Of a stretch of DNA of 64,000 bases, positions 9,704 to 22,600 are shown piece after piece; within the stretch, counting starts at the first letter, position 1, and the number at the start of each line of letters is the position of its first letter. The position numbers and the translations under genes were made by a program. The DNA is from Bedellia somnulentella (lineage: Eukaryota > Arthropoda > Insecta > Lepidoptera > Bedelliidae): contig OY755198.1 of NCBI GenBank assembly GCA_963576735.1, positions 1,922,001 through 1,986,000 of the forward strand. The letters are read 5' to 3'. The notes under the pieces are model-generated. The model saw only the letters and a program-made list of their open reading frames with translations, had not been told where the DNA came from and ran no database searches.

Positions 9704-12184
9704 ATGGATATAAATAAGTGGAAGCGGTTCAAAAAGAGTGGATCATATAAAAGAAAAATTAAAAAGACATACCGAGAAATGTTAAACGCAGTGACTACTG
9801 AATTTTTAAAACCTGGTGAAGACCATATTGCAAACTCTAGCGAGGGTTCCGGACAAGATATTTCTATTACTACTTTAGATGAAAAAGGTTGGGACTACGA
9901 AAATACAAAACCTTTGAGTGATATTGAAAGCGATGGTCAGGAAGAATCATCAGACTATAACAAAAATGTAGAGCTGCGGTATTCTATTAAAAATTGGGCT
10001 TTAGATTTTAATATTTCTCATGCTGCGGTTAACTCTTTACTTGAAATTTTAAACAAAAGAATAAGCAATGTTTTGCCTAAGGACGCACGAACGTTACTAG
10101 ATACAAATAAAGAAATTTTGCACATCAGTGATTCTGCTCCAGGGCACTACTGGCACAATGGGCTCATCAAATGTTTGAAAAAAATATATGAAAATGTTTC
10201 TTGTTTGCCAAATGAGATTTCTTTAAACATAAATGTTGATGGATTGCCAGTGTTTAACAGTTCAAGATACCAGTTTTGGCCTATATTATGTACCATCTTT
10301 GAAATACCAAATTTGACACCGTTTGTTGTGGGTTAGTTAGTATACAAATGTATGTTTTTAAAGTTAGGTTTATCAGAAACTCAAAGCATGTATGCATGTT
10401 TACGTTTTTAAGTGTTTTTCTCGATATGTAGTATAAAATAGTATACATATCTGTAGGTAAGAATTTTGTAATTTTTTATAGAAGTGTATTGTAACCTTAT
10501 TTTTTTAATGAAAATTAAATGTTATTTTATTCTCAACAGGAATCTTTGCTGGCAATGGAAAACCATCAGATCTAGACGCTTTTTTAGGACCATTAGTAAC
10601 AGAAATGAAGCAACTACTTGAAGAGGGATTAGCAATAAATAATGTTGCTGACTCAGGCGAAGAAAAAATAGTGCATGTAAAACTAAGAGCTTTCATTTGC
10701 GATTCGCCAGCCAGGGCTATGATAAAAGGTAAGTTGAGTCCTTATTATCTTACTTATAAAATGCTTAGCCTTATGTTACATTATGTTATACTTATACGAT
10801 ATTTTAAATATTTTGAGTTCTGAAAATATATTGTCTACTTACATAATTGACAATAATGCATTCTTTATTTAGGTAGGTTTCATTCTACCAACCTGGAAAA
10901 GAGATCTTGACTAAATAAAATTATACGTTCATCATAATTATTTGTACTGACAGAATGACTACAGCTAATTTAAATATCTTTACAGGTGTTGCGAATTTTA
11001 ATAGCAAACATGGTTGCCTGAAATGCACAATCGTCGGTGAATACTCGCACAAATCTAATACTGTAACATTTGTTGGATCTCGAGGTCTTAAAAGAAACAA
11101 TGACGACTTTCGTTTGAAGAAGTATGGACAACATCACAAGAAAGATTCACCTTTGCTGAAGTTAAACATCGATATGATTGAAGATTTTCCTGTATCGGAT
11201 TCACTGCATTTAATAGATCTGGGCTTGATGAAAAGGCTTTTGATAGGTTGGAGGGATGGAAATTTTGGCACTTACTTAACGAAATGGAATGCTCAGACCA
11301 TAGAAAAGGTTAATAGTTTTTTGATAGATCGTAAAATGCCAAAAGAGATACACAGATCAGTAAGGTCGGTTGACGTTCTAGCTCATTGGAAGGGGTCTGA
11401 ATACCGTTGCTTTTTTTACTATCTCAGTTTTATAATACTTAAGGAAACCTTAAGAACTGAACCTTATAACCATTTCATGCATTTATATTGTGCTATTACC
11501 ATTTGCTCCAATGAGAGATATTTCTCTTTGCTTCGTGTTGCTGAAGAAATGTTAACATATTTCGTTGAGCAGTTTAAAACTATTTATGGAAAAGACTATA
11601 TTACTAGTAATATACACAACCTCCTGCACTTGGTTGAAGAGGTAAGAAAATTTGGAATCCTTCAAAACTTTAATGCATATTGCTTTGAGAATAAACTTTA
11701 CTCAATTAAAAAAATGGTCAGACAAGGAAACAGAGCACTTGCTCAAGTCGCTAACAGAATAAATGAAATGTCTTCAATAGATATAGACAAACTTAAATCA
11801 AACAAAAAATATCCAACAATAACGAAAGGGAAAAGCCGAAAATCTCTTTTTGTTTTAGAATTGGGGACGTTTATATTATCAGCCAAAAAACAAGATAAAT
11901 GGTTTCTGACCAAAGCAAATCATGTCGTGGAGTTTATATCGGTAAATTTTAAGAATATAGAGAACCAAGAGCAAGAAATAGAAATACACGGCTACCATAT
12001 CAGAGCCACCCAAAATGCTTTTGAGGAACCTATTTGCTCTTCATTTTTAAATATCTTCAAATGTGATTGCAGGGATCTTCAAAAGATTAGAGACGTGTAT
12101 AAAGTTTCAGACATTAAGTGTAAGCTTGTCAATGTGTTATATAATACAGATTTATATTTGGTGCCATTACTACATACATTATAA
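9704..12184 (+). CDS. CACTA-like transposase, three exons, intact
   Basis: Exons 9704-10331, 10540-10728 and 10986-12184, with GT-AG introns (donors GTTAGT and GTAAGT; acceptors CAACAG and TTACAG) in matching phase, giving 671 residues without a stop. The start is the ATG giving MDINKWKRFKKSG. Motifs: LNINVDGLPVF then QFWPIL in exon 1; FICDSPARAM at the end of exon 2; HGCLKCTIVGEY, then DSLHLIDLGLMKRLLIGW in exon 3. The two Asp motifs and the order of blocks match the insect CMC/EnSpm transposases. The protein would cut and join the element ends. It is the one fully open transposase in this part of the window. The catalytic Glu could not be pinned down by eye. Confidence 0.85.
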
Positions 12185-12580
12185 CATAGGTTAAAGGTTT
12201 TGAATAAAAAAAACATGTCTAAAATTTTACATTTCTTTTATTCATCATTTAGTCAAAAGCTTTTGATAATTAGGTAACTAAAAATTAAACTCTGTTGGGC
12301 AGCGAACCTATATCTTGGCTTACAAAACGAGTTCTGCCAAATTCGCAAAATAATCTGTTAATTAACTTACATGATTATGTACTTTTAAATAATCAGTCTT
12401 TTTAATGAGGCAACTTAATATCATTCCACTAAAAATTACTTAACAGACTGGTAAATTCAACTAAAAATACAATTGACATTTTAATCAGTCTAATAATGAG
12501 TCTCTACGATTGTATATTTTTTAAAACTACCCTAACAATTAAAATAAAATAAAACATACATAAACAACCTGTGTCTTTAA

Positions 12581-12810
12581 AGCTGCCGACAAATCTGCCG
12601 CCCCGCGCCGCGTTGCGGTGCGTCCGCGGCGCGGTATTGTTTTGTAATGTATGAGTTACTATAGAACCTGTCACACCTAGACCGCACCGCAAACGCCCGC
12701 CGCTCCGGGTTGCGGTGTGACAGTTTCCATAGCAACTCATACATTATAAACAAATACCGCGCCGCGGACGCACCGCAACGCGGCGCGGGGCGGCAGATTT
12801 GTCGGCAGCT
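12581..12810. mobile_element. Fold-back MITE (Harbinger-type target site)
   Basis: 230 bp with near-perfect inverted repeats of about 80 bp, beginning AGCTGCCGACAAATCTGCCG at each end and very GC-rich. The flanking duplication is TAA (12578-12580 and 12811-12813), the PIF/Harbinger preference. It has no coding sequence. Confidence 0.85.
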
Positions 12811-13500
12811 TAAATGTGCAAATCCTTTCGGGGATTTAATGAAACTGACTGAACAATATTTCCTTTGTAAGGTTGGCCCGAAATTAAAATATATCTAATC
12901 TTCCATACTTACTAAAGTCACAAACAGGTCAACAGACTTTGTATGGGAGGTCAAGATTTTTGTTTATATCCGCTATTATTTTTCTTGACGAAGGGATTTG
13001 CTCATTTTAAGTAGTACACATTTTATGTAAGTACCTACAATGGGTAGGATGCGTTTTTACAGAAGCAGAGTAAATTAAAGCAGTCAAACTAAGTGAGATT
13101 GAGATCTGCTGAAATGAAGCCGAGAATTTTGTCATTGAATCTTCTGTTAAAACTTACCCTACATATATCAGCACGAAAAAACATCTGCATTCGGATTTTT
13201 GCTGTTCTAGACAACAAAAAAGGAACCGGGGTATGAAAAATGTTTACCGTGCTGACAGATAAATTCAATTTCTTAACAAGTAACTAGTCTAAAAAAATAA
13301 AAAGTAGTTAATAACAATTAACAAAACAATAAAACAATCATTGCTCATACTTGGTTTGCATTAATCATATTTTTAGGTCTTTTAGACCGGGGCTATATAA
13401 ACAAAATCATCCTTTTTAAAGGGCAAAAAGCTAAAAAAAAAAAACAATGGAAAGTACTTAAACTTAATTGGAAAAATGTGATGATGATGAGACTTTGACA

Positions 13501-15090
13501 TTAATTATTCGGCTGCACAACATCAACAGCAGAATTGGATGGTTGTACAGCATTATTAGCAGAACCAGATGGCTGTACTGCATCAGAACGAGGCGGCTGA
13601 TGTACCTCCACATCAACCTCCAAGATCTCAACTGGAACTGGTTGTTCTGGAATTGTGACGTTTTCAGAAGTTGTTGCAATCTTATTTCTTTTTCCCTTAA
13701 CTCTCTGCCTTGAAGCAGACGTCCTCTTATTGCTCTCACAGCGCTGACGAGCATTTTTCAGTATGATTTTGAAAAACTTTTCACATTCTGCTTTTGTGAA
13801 TGTTTTGTCCGATTCGAAAACAGTCTCAAAAAAAAGCTTATCGTGTTTTTGAAACCTTTGAAACAAATTTTATCCCCATCACTGTCTTTTTTTGATGATC
13901 CTGTCCATGAACAACCTTTAAGAAACTCTCTTTCAAACAAGTGATCAATTAGGTAGTATGCGTTCGTACTGCCCTTTCCAGATCCTTTGTTACATAACTT
14001 AAGTAATTTTTTTTGGTATTCTTCTTTAAGTTTTGGGTCAGTAAGATTTTTTTCAAAATCATTGAAATCCTCTAAGTTTCTTATAATTTTAATTGCATCA
14101 TCCTGGTTTAGAGCAGGGGATTTAGAAGATAGTTTTATATATTCATCGAACTGAATCTGAAATTCTGAATATTTTAATAGTAATTTGCTTTGAAGTTCAA
14201 ACATAGCATTTTGATTATTTAGAATTGTTTTGATATCCTGTTAAATAGCCTGCACATCCTCTTGTATTTGCTGCATTTGCGTATTATCTGGATTCAAGAT
14301 TAAAAAGCTTTCATTATTAATATTTCCAGTGCTTAGACTTATTTCCTCTGTGACAGTTTTTGGTTCCTGGTTTTGAATTATACTATCGGCTTGAACATAT
14401 CTTTCATCTGTTGGTATGGTAACTTGTTGAGGCATAGCAACGGTACTAGCTTCTTGTTCATAAGTCTGAAAATATAACAAGTAACTTGTGTAACTTGTAC
14501 ATGATCAAATTTGAGTTAGTGGTATCAGTACTATATGTAAGTATGTTATGTTATTGAATGTAAAAGAATAAATCAAATTTAAGATTGATAAAGTATTTAA
14601 GGCAATGGAAAAGAGAAACATGAAAGGATTACAAGGTGAAAAAAGTGTGTCAGAGTAGTAGTAAGGGGTAGTCCCGAAAATTAATCGTGAAAATTAAATT
14701 AGTAATCTAGAAAATTTGCTATATTTAACTTACCTCTACCAACTCTTGTGCCATCTTATTATAACTTTTAGCCATAGATTCACTTTGAGTAATAATATCT
14801 TGAGATGACCGCTTTGTTTGAAAGCGACGTTCGTTATCGGTCTCGGTATCAGACCGATCACTCATAGCGTCTATTTCATTTTCTGCATCCTTTAACGTTC
14901 TTAAATTGCTTCTCTTCACTATACAATTAATAGGTGTCCAAGTTTGGTCTGGATCACAGTTTTCAGCTCTTCTCATTTTATCCTGTTTATTTTTGGGCCA
15001 AAACAAAATACCATTCCGCTCCCATCGATCTGGTACAGCCGTCAATCTCAATCTACCTCTTTCCATTGTCTGAACTACTTTATAGGGCAT
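13501..15090 (-). pseudogene. DUF4806-type accessory gene of the CACTA element, broken
   Basis: Exon 1 (14734-15090) begins MPYKVVQTMERGR and includes TAVPDRWERNGILFWP, a typical insect DUF4806-protein N-terminus. It ends at a GTAAGT donor. Exon 2 starts at 14465 after TTTTCAG and runs to 13501. Within exon 2 a TAA at 14241-14243 interrupts the frame, and a one-base shift near 13860 moves it. The DUF4806 core is visible as LEDFNDFEKNLTDPKLKEEY, then LIDHLFEREFLKGCSWTG, and after the shift FTKAECEKFFKIILKNARQR. A low-complexity tail rich in V, Q, P and S follows. It lies antisense to the transposase inside the same transposon, the place of a TnpA-like partner. The molecular function of DUF4806 is not known to me. 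Confidence 0.8.
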
Positions 15091-15709
15091 TGTGATTGGT
15101 AGTAAAAATCTGAAAATTAATAAATATATAAGTGAGTTTTCGTACATCATATACAGCACCATTTACTTCCTTAAGAATGCTTTTTCTACAAGTAAAATAA
15201 CTAATTAACAATATTACCAGATTTACAACCCACCCAGAACAGGACTCAAACCCACAACATTAGCAGTTTGCCATTATGAAATCAATAATGAGAGAAGAGA
15301 GACCGGAGGCTGGACTATAATGTTTTTATTAGGTAGGTAGTATCCCACTGCTGAGAAAACAGCCTACCTTATGATGTTTTATATAAAGGTAATGTTTATG
15401 AATACCTTCCCTTTCTTTCAGTAGTGAACCGACCACCTATGAGTTTGAGATAAGTTTCTACTTTTACTTGAGAAAGGATCATTTCGACGATCAAGACCTC
15501 ACCTATTTTAAAATTAGATTAAACCAAACCACCTAAGTATAAAATAAATATAATTTGATAATTCAATGAAAAAATACCAAAATTTCAAATGTTACGTTAC
15601 CTATGACTATGAATATGTATAGATTATACACTAAATTAAGCACTAAACTACGTTCTCACTGTTCGGTTGATTTATTTATACTGATCTTTCGCTCTAACTC
15701 TAACACTAA

Positions 15710-16379
15710 AGGCGATATCAGACGATTCATTTTTTGTTCATTTTCATCTTTCATTCGGTACATTTCACTCGAAATGAAATGTCTGAACAAAAAATGAAAA
15801 ACGAGTGCCGAATGAATTCATTAGTGAACCGATCCAACAGTGTTGGATATTGGCATCCGGTATCTTTCATTCCCACTCCGAATGAACGAGAAATGAATGG
15901 TCTGAACACTGAGAGAACGTTCATTCGGATTCGGCCATTTTTTTTCGAGTCCTGAAGCCGATATATATTTTTTTATTATTATATTTTTTTCTGTGTGTTA
16001 TAATATTGTTTTCATGCGGCAAAATGGTGTTCAAGTGGAACGATCAAAATGCATTACTTTTTTTGGAGAACTTTAAAAATTATCATTGCTTTGGAACCAC
16101 AAAATTGATGAATACAAAGACTGAACAATGGGGGCAAACTCTATAAAATCTCTTATTAGTGATTTAAACTTAGAGATTACTGAAGAAGATATTAAACATA
16201 AAATAAAAACGAAACTTATTCCAAGACGTACGACTTCATTCGATGACATATTTAAAAGAAAGAACAATGAATGTTCATTTCTGTATCATTTCGTCTAAGC
16301 CGTGTGAACATAGAATGAAAAAAAAATGAAGCATTCACTCGAGTGAACAATCATTCGAGTGAACCGTCTGATATCACCT
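15710..16379. mobile_element. Harbinger-type non-autonomous element with a MADF remnant
   Basis: The ends are AGGCGATATCAGACG (left) and, inverted, AGGTGATATCAGACG (right), with the TAA duplication at 15707-15709 and 16380-16382. Internal inverted stretches of TTCATTCG/CGAATGAA type extend the terminal repeats. At 670 bp it is too short to encode a transposase. Confidence 0.75.
16024..16270 (+). pseudogene. MADF/Myb-like domain remnant
   Basis: From the ATG the frame reads MVFKWNDQNALLFLENFKN and then, after damage (an in-frame TAA near 16144), continues in a shifted frame with a DLNLEITEEDIKHKIK-like stretch. This resembles the MADF (Myb/SANT-like) DNA-binding proteins encoded beside Harbinger transposases. 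It lies inside the 670-bp Harbinger-type element, so that element probably derives from an autonomous copy by internal deletion. Confidence 0.55.
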
Positions 16380-16859
16380 TAAATAAATAAACAAAAGGTA
16401 ATATGATTTGAGACGCACGGTGATTCCCCGGTACCATGCTATGCTGTAAAGTAGAAGATCGGCAACGTCGCGCGTAGACCACTATAATTTTTATGGCAGC
16501 AAACACGACAAACTAAGAAGAAGCAGTTTACGGTCCATATTTGATCGACTCAAATTGACAGCATAATATATGCTCGCACGCAAGTGATTTTGCCCGATCA
16601 GTATAAAGGCGACAACGTTCCCAGATTTAATAGCATGACTTGAATCAAGTAGGGTGGTAAAGGAGAATGCTATGCCAGTAGGTACTTTTTGTGATATTCT
16701 GTAGGAAATGTGTAAACGTTGATGTAATAATGACTAATTATAAGATAGCTACCTATTTAAATATTTTTTTAATTATAAGTTAATAAAGGAACATTCACTT
16801 TTACTCACATAAACTAATATTGTGTGACGTAGATAGTGACATTACATATTGAGTAAATA

Positions 16860-17138
16860 TTATTTACAAATCTCACATTCGTCTGTTGGAAAGTGATCAT
16901 AAACTGCGTAAGTAAAACAGTTGTCACACCAAAACCAATCTTGATACAGCAATGCTCTAATGCGTTCTTGATTCTTAATAAAATGAAAATTTCTATTGTT
17001 AATAGAAACCAGGCTGTGACAACCGGGACATGTCTCAGATAACACGAAATGTGTAACACTCCAAGGCCATCGAAGACTTCTTAGAGATCGAAAATGTTTT
17101 TTGGTTAAAAATCCATCAATATCCAGGATTATCGGCAT
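16860..17138 (-). CDS. Small Cys-rich protein within the CACTA element, unknown
   Basis: A 92-residue frame from ATG 17138, MPIILDIDGFLTKKHF..., with three CxxC pairs: CPGC, CDNC and CEIC. The last sits at the very C-terminus in DECEICK. This spacing suggests one or two zinc-binding knuckles. I do not recognise the family. It lies between the DUF4806-type gene and the right end of the transposon, on the same strand as the DUF4806 gene, so it could be a third element gene or an exon of one. No stop interrupts it, but a frame this length could be chance. Confidence 0.35.
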   Translation of the reverse strand: MPIILDIDGFLTKKHFRSLRSLRWPWSVTHFVLSETCPGCHSLVSINNRNFHFIKNQERIRALLYQDWFWCDNCFTYAVYDHFPTDECEICK

Positions 17139-17955
17139 ATCGACCTGTTAATTAATTAAATTAAGTCAAATAAAAATAAAGTTTTAACTAATTTTCAATC
17201 CTTAAAATATTCCTTCAGTTTATATTTAAAAATTTTCATCTGGGCATTGCGGAACCCTAATCATTAACAATGGCGAATCTTCTTCGGTTTTGAGATAGAC
17301 CAATATAAAACCTAGATACTTATATTGGCTCTATATAGCACTTAGGAATGCTAAAAAGACTTATTTTAGCTCTATTTTACACCTGGGAATGCTCACCAAC
17401 AAAATGGCAGCTGCCTGCATAATATTTATGAAATAATATTTAATTCTATTATGTAAATAAGCAAGATTCATGAAGCGCTTAAAAATATTGAACATAACCC
17501 TATGAGTTTTCACAGAAAAATCACGATTCCCTGACGTTATTCGCTACACAAGATACAAACGGGACCTATATTATGGCTAACATTAATTAATTCTAAATAA
17601 TACTTACCTTTAAAGGATAAAGAACAAATATTATTTAAAAAATCCAGAGCGAAACAACGTGCAACACACTCACTTTGACTGTTTACATTACAACGGCTTA
17701 TATTAGAATTGTTAGGCGCGTATTCATCTTATTTTTGACTATAAGTTACTATATTGACATTTGCAGGAGTAATTACACTGACGTAATTCGATTATAGGAG
17801 CCATATAGGCGTATATGGCATTTAAGCGGGCTAATTTAAATGTGCATTAAGTAAAATTTGACTTATATAATGGGCCCTTTCTGCAACTTATATGAGGATA
17901 TAAGTATCATATAGTCCTCAAGAAATTATGGTTCTAGGATAATTTAAAAACCACT
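17139..17955. repeat. CACTA right subterminal region
   Basis: AT-rich, with repeated motifs such as CTTATATTGGCTCTATATAGCA followed by GGAATGCT, and ATATAGGCGTATATGG. They echo, in inverted form, the motifs near 8931-9320. It ends in the right inverted repeat TTTTGCTTGTTGGG. Confidence 0.55.
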
Positions 17956-17969
17956 TTTTGCTTGTTGGG

Positions 17970-18328
17970 TTAACAAAGGAACCGGAGGACTCACTCTCAA
18001 CAGTATCTTTTACATTAGAATCTTTATTTAAAGCTAACAATTTGTTAATCTCAGTTTTCATACAAGATTTATATATTATGTATGCGTTTTCACATTTATC
18101 ATAGATATCCTCACTTATATATGAACATTTATCAATATCAGTAATTGAATAGCATTCGTATAATTTCGTGTTATTTTTTCTAAATAATTGCCAATCTCTC
18201 TCTAAATTCTCTAACCTTGTTTCAATATATTCGCGATTAACTCTGTCCTTAGGACTTTTCTTATAATTAACATAGCCTTTTTCTATAGATTTAACTAAAT
18301 CGCGTTGAACATTGATAATACTATCCAT
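17970..18328 (-). pseudogene. BEL/Pao gag, N-terminal part
   Basis: Starts at ATG 18328 (MDSIINVQRDLVKSIEKGYVN). It includes NREYIETRLENLERDWQLF, the helical opening typical of BEL gag proteins, then a Ser/Glu-rich linker. It is cut by the CACTA element at the TTA duplication. The rest of the capsid region is at 8262-8892. The encoded protein would be the structural gag of the retrotransposon. Confidence 0.8.
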
Positions 18329-18677
18329 TGTTGACACAAATCAATCACAACACAAATAACAATCGCATAGAGAAAAACCACTTTCGCAATATAAGTGAAA
18401 TTGTGAAAAAATATTACTAAGTGTTTTATACAAAAAGATCTATGAAAAATTGGGCATAGGTTCCCTGTACTTTCATTTTTTAACAACAATATTAAGTCCT
18501 AGAACATGCAAGTGAATTATACTAAGTTATTGTTTTCAAAATTTATTCTAAGTTCTCAATTCCCTACATTTTCTTTAAGTTTATGAAGTCATACATATAA
18601 GAGTCACTCCATCTTCTTATTAATCCTCGGTTTGAAAACGTCTATTTGGATTCTTCCTTAAGTAATAACATTCGAAT
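18329..18677 (-). other. BEL leader, gag-proximal part
   Basis: Non-coding, AT-rich sequence between the gag ATG and the DNA transposon at about 18678. It is inferred to be part of the BEL 5' leader because the leader resumes at about 23891. Exact junctions are uncertain. Confidence 0.45.
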
Positions 18678-19665
18678 CGAAACTGTACTTACAAGAGGCA
18701 CTTGAGTTCTCACTTTCAAAAGTTTTCATGCTCCTGTGACGTAACAGGGTCAATCCGGCATTTGGTGCAAACTACATGTTCCAATGAATTTAGTATTAAA
18801 AATATAAGTAAATTAAAATAGTTTGAATACAAATTTATGCATTTCAGAGTAATAAAGTAGGCGCATAAATAGTTTTGTCTTTATGACTTTCCTGTAGTCT
18901 ACAACGATCCAAAGACACGTCGAAATTTCATTCATATCCTATGTTCCTGCTCCTGTACCTATACTCTCAAGTCGATGGTCATTACAATATCCGTTTGAGA
19001 AATAAAATTTTTAGTGGAATTAAAGGTTTGAGTAGTACCATTTTTTATTTAAAAAGGCTGTATTATTTAAAATACGTTTTTACCAAATTTTATTGAAATG
19101 TAATTTTGTCAAAGTATTTTTGTCATTCACATCCGCCTGCAAACTAAAATATTTACCTGAATCAAATCCATCCCTGGTTGGGTCGTTGACACTCGCGCGC
19201 GCGACTCGTCACTCAGTCGGCCGTTAGAGGTCAAGTAGGATGGATGTGCGTGAGTGCTGAAGAAAATATTCGCAATCTCCGTGGCAACTACGTGTTTTGG
19301 TACGGAGGTAGTGTGATTACCATCCTGCCATTGTTAATGTAAGTATACAGTTTATTTGTACTCGCTTTATATAGTTTTACTAGTTTTGGGTTGGTTTTGC
19401 TATAGATTCTTTGTAAAGGTTCGAAAATGCGTAATACGCATACTATGTTCGAAAGACTTCCGAAATTTCATTCGTCTCCTATGCATTACCTTCCGTTCCA
19501 TCCAAATTTGTAACGGATGGTAATGGTGAATTTCGGATGGTAATGAGATGAAAAATGTTCATGTTGTTTTGATCTGTTTTCCTTTATAGTTATCATTATT
19601 AGTTCCCGGATATGTATCTGGTCACTGCATTATATCGGAATTTTTTGTTGAAGGTAGAATTCGCC

Positions 19666-22600
19666 ATGCCGAAAGAAAAAAAAAGATTAACCAAGGAGGA
19701 AAAACTAGTTAAAGATAGAATACGCAAAAGAGAAAAATATTCAGAAATAAAAAGCAATCCCGAAATTTATGCTATCCATAAAGAGAAAGAAAGAAGAAGA
19801 TATCTTCTTAGAAAAGAGAAGAAAAAAATATGTAGCATAAAGGAAATGACGCCAAGAGATCAGAGGGAGCAAAGAAAACGGTGGCGTAAAAATTCAAAAA
19901 AATATTTAAAGAAAAAAGAAGAGCAGAGGAAACTTGAGAACATTTTGATAAACGATTCACCTCCAGAAAGCGATAGTGACGTGCAGAATCCTGAGAATAA
20001 CGAACTTGAACGGGATCCTCTGGAACGTACACCGGAAAAAAATGTTACTGCGAAAAATAAGACAGAAGTCAGCCGCCAGCCTGTTCAGGTATCTGGTGTG
20101 ATAAGAAAAATGCGTTACAGACATCAAAAAGTGTTAAAAACATTACAAGAAGAAATTGAAAAACTGAAAAAGGAGAAGAAAATGTTAAGAAGAAAATTAT
20201 CATTTGAAGTTAAACGGAACGTACGTGTAGAGGACACAATTGAAAAGAAAGTCACTGACATTGTCACAGATGTGAGACCAGAAAGAGTTGAAGAAGTTAA
20301 GAAGAATCTGCTTTTTAGTGAATCTTTGACACGAGACCTAACAGAAGGGTATAAGACTCTCAAAAAGACGGAAAAACGTACGTTTGTAGACACGGTGATG
20401 AAGAATAAAGACAGGCTAAAAAAATACAAAATCTTGAATAAAATGCCCTTCCGGCTAAGAAAAGAGATACCACAGGAAACACCAAACGTAATAAAGACTA
20501 AAATACAAAGTTTTTTCGAAGAAGATAACAACAGTAGAGTTGCTGCAGGAAAAAAAGAGTGCATCAAAAGAAAGGGTACAACAAAACAGAAGAGATATCT
20601 CAGTGATAATCTGAAGAACCTACATGAAAAATTCTTGAAAGAACAGTGCCAAGTCAGTTATTCAACCTTTTGTAAATACAGACCTTTCTGGGTAGTATTT
20701 CCGAATAATGAAAGGGACACATGCATGTGCAAACTTCACAGCAACGTAGATCTTTTATTGAGAGCCTTAAAAAGAGAAAAAATAACAACAGAAGCTTCAG
20801 GATCAGAAATGATAAAAAGTCTTTGTTGTGATAATTCGAAAGATAAATGTTTAAAAAGGACTTGTGAACTTTGCAAGAATACTGTTTTGAATTTCATGGA
20901 ATTCACGAATGACAGAAAAGTGGCATATTACCAGTGGTTGAATGAGAAGCAAAAATACACAGACCGAAGTGGCAAAGAGAAAATAAAAATTGTTTGGACA
21001 AAAAAGAAAATTGAAGATTATCCTCGAAACCTCATCGAGAAGTTAGACGCCATACAGAACACATATTTGAACCACTGTCATGCTATTGCCATGCAGTACT
21101 TTGCTATAAAAGAGCTAAAACAAAGCATCAAAAATGACGAAATATTGATACACATTGACTTTAGCGAAAATTACTGCCTGAAGTATCATGAAGAGATTCA
21201 GTCGTTTCATTTTGGTGGCAGTAGAGGACAGGTGTCTCTACATACAGGCGTTCTCTACTACATAGACAGGGAAAAAAAAACACTTGCAAGTAAATCCTTC
21301 TGCACATTCAGCAAAAATTTAAACCACGACGCAGGTTCCATTTGGGCACATTTAACTCCTATATTAAAAATGGCACAGAATCTTGTATCACCGCTGAAAA
21401 CCGTCCATTTTTTGTCAGACTCTCCCAGCAGTCAATATCGCAATCGTTACATTTTCTATTTAACTGCAAAATTAAATGAAGAAGTTCCTGACTTGGAAAA
21501 AGTGACCTGGAATTACCAAGAAGCCGGGCACGGCAAAGGTGCTCCTGATGGGGTTGGGGCTGTCATTAAGCGAACTGCTGATAATTTCGTGAAATTTGGT
21601 GGTGACATTGGCTCGTTTGAGGCTTTTACCGAAATTATAGCACAACAAGTCCAAAATGTTCACATTGAAATCATAAGTGAAGACGAAGTAGCCAAAGACA
21701 GATTTCCGAAAAATATTCCATGCTTCAAAGGGACTATGAAAGTTCATCAGGTAAAAATAATACTACTGAGTTCTATTAATATTGCTTGTACCATTTTTAC
21801 ATTAAGTTAAAGTTTATTTTTATTTTTAGGTGGTTTAGTGCTCGTCACAGCCTCACATAATTGCACTTCGAAGCCTTAGTTGTTTCATGTGCGAAGACAA
21901 CTACGTACTGTGTAGCCACGACAAACATTTGGGGAATTTGAATTTTGGTGCATTGTCCAATGAAACCTGTACCAGTAGCCAGTTGGTAGATGCCGGACAA
22001 ATAGATGATGATCTTCACATTGATTCGCCAACATTTGCGAGTAACATCGATCTGTTAGATGATAATAACCTTCAAATTGACTTGGCCTCTAACATGGACG
22101 TATTTAATAACGACACTAATCTGGATACGCCAAGGCCCAAAGTACAAATTTTGTCTGATATACGACTAAACTGGCAGAATCACATGTTTTACAAAAAACC
22201 ATCTGGTACTTTTAATCCATTTGATCAGCGCGATTTCGAAAAATTTATTCAAGGAAGGTCTGAGGAGCCTTACGAACACACAAAAGAAAACTCAGATGTG
22301 GATTATTCTGCTTCCATAGATAAAATATGCGAAAATTCAAACAAAGAAAATGACACCATGGAAATTGATCAACCCCACGAAGAACTTATTAAATCTAATA
22401 ATTCTTATTCTGAAAATGTCTTGGATGTCAATGGGAAATATGACATAGATGATTGGGTGATCGTAGAGTATAAAATTCGTACTAAATCATGCTATTTCAT
22501 TGGTAAAATAGTCCAAAAAGTTACTACCAGAGAATACAAATTGCACTTCTTGAAGAGGGCTCAGGGCGTTAAAGAAGGTACAAAGTTTGGTTGGCCAATA

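Larger units (their letters stand above)
8896..17969. mobile_element. CACTA (EnSpm)-like DNA transposon, 9.1 kb
   Basis: The terminal inverted repeats start CCCAACAAGCAAAA at both ends, and a second shared motif ATTATCCTxGAA follows at different distances. The flanking 3-bp duplication is TTA (8893-8895 and 17970-17972). A 3-bp duplication, repeated subterminal motifs and a CMC-type transposase fit the CACTA superfamily, although the ends are CCCA and not CACTA. It carries a plus-strand transposase (9704-12184), a minus-strand DUF4806-type gene (13501-15090), a small Cys-rich frame (16860-17138) and two Harbinger-type MITEs (12581 and 15710). The rest is AT-rich spacer: 12185-12577, 12814-13500, 15091-15706 and 16383-16859 show nothing I recognise. 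Confidence 0.85.

Noticed and set aside
15603..15955. Short plus-strand frames before the Harbinger-type element
   Set aside because: They run across the inverted-repeat end of the element and lack any motif.
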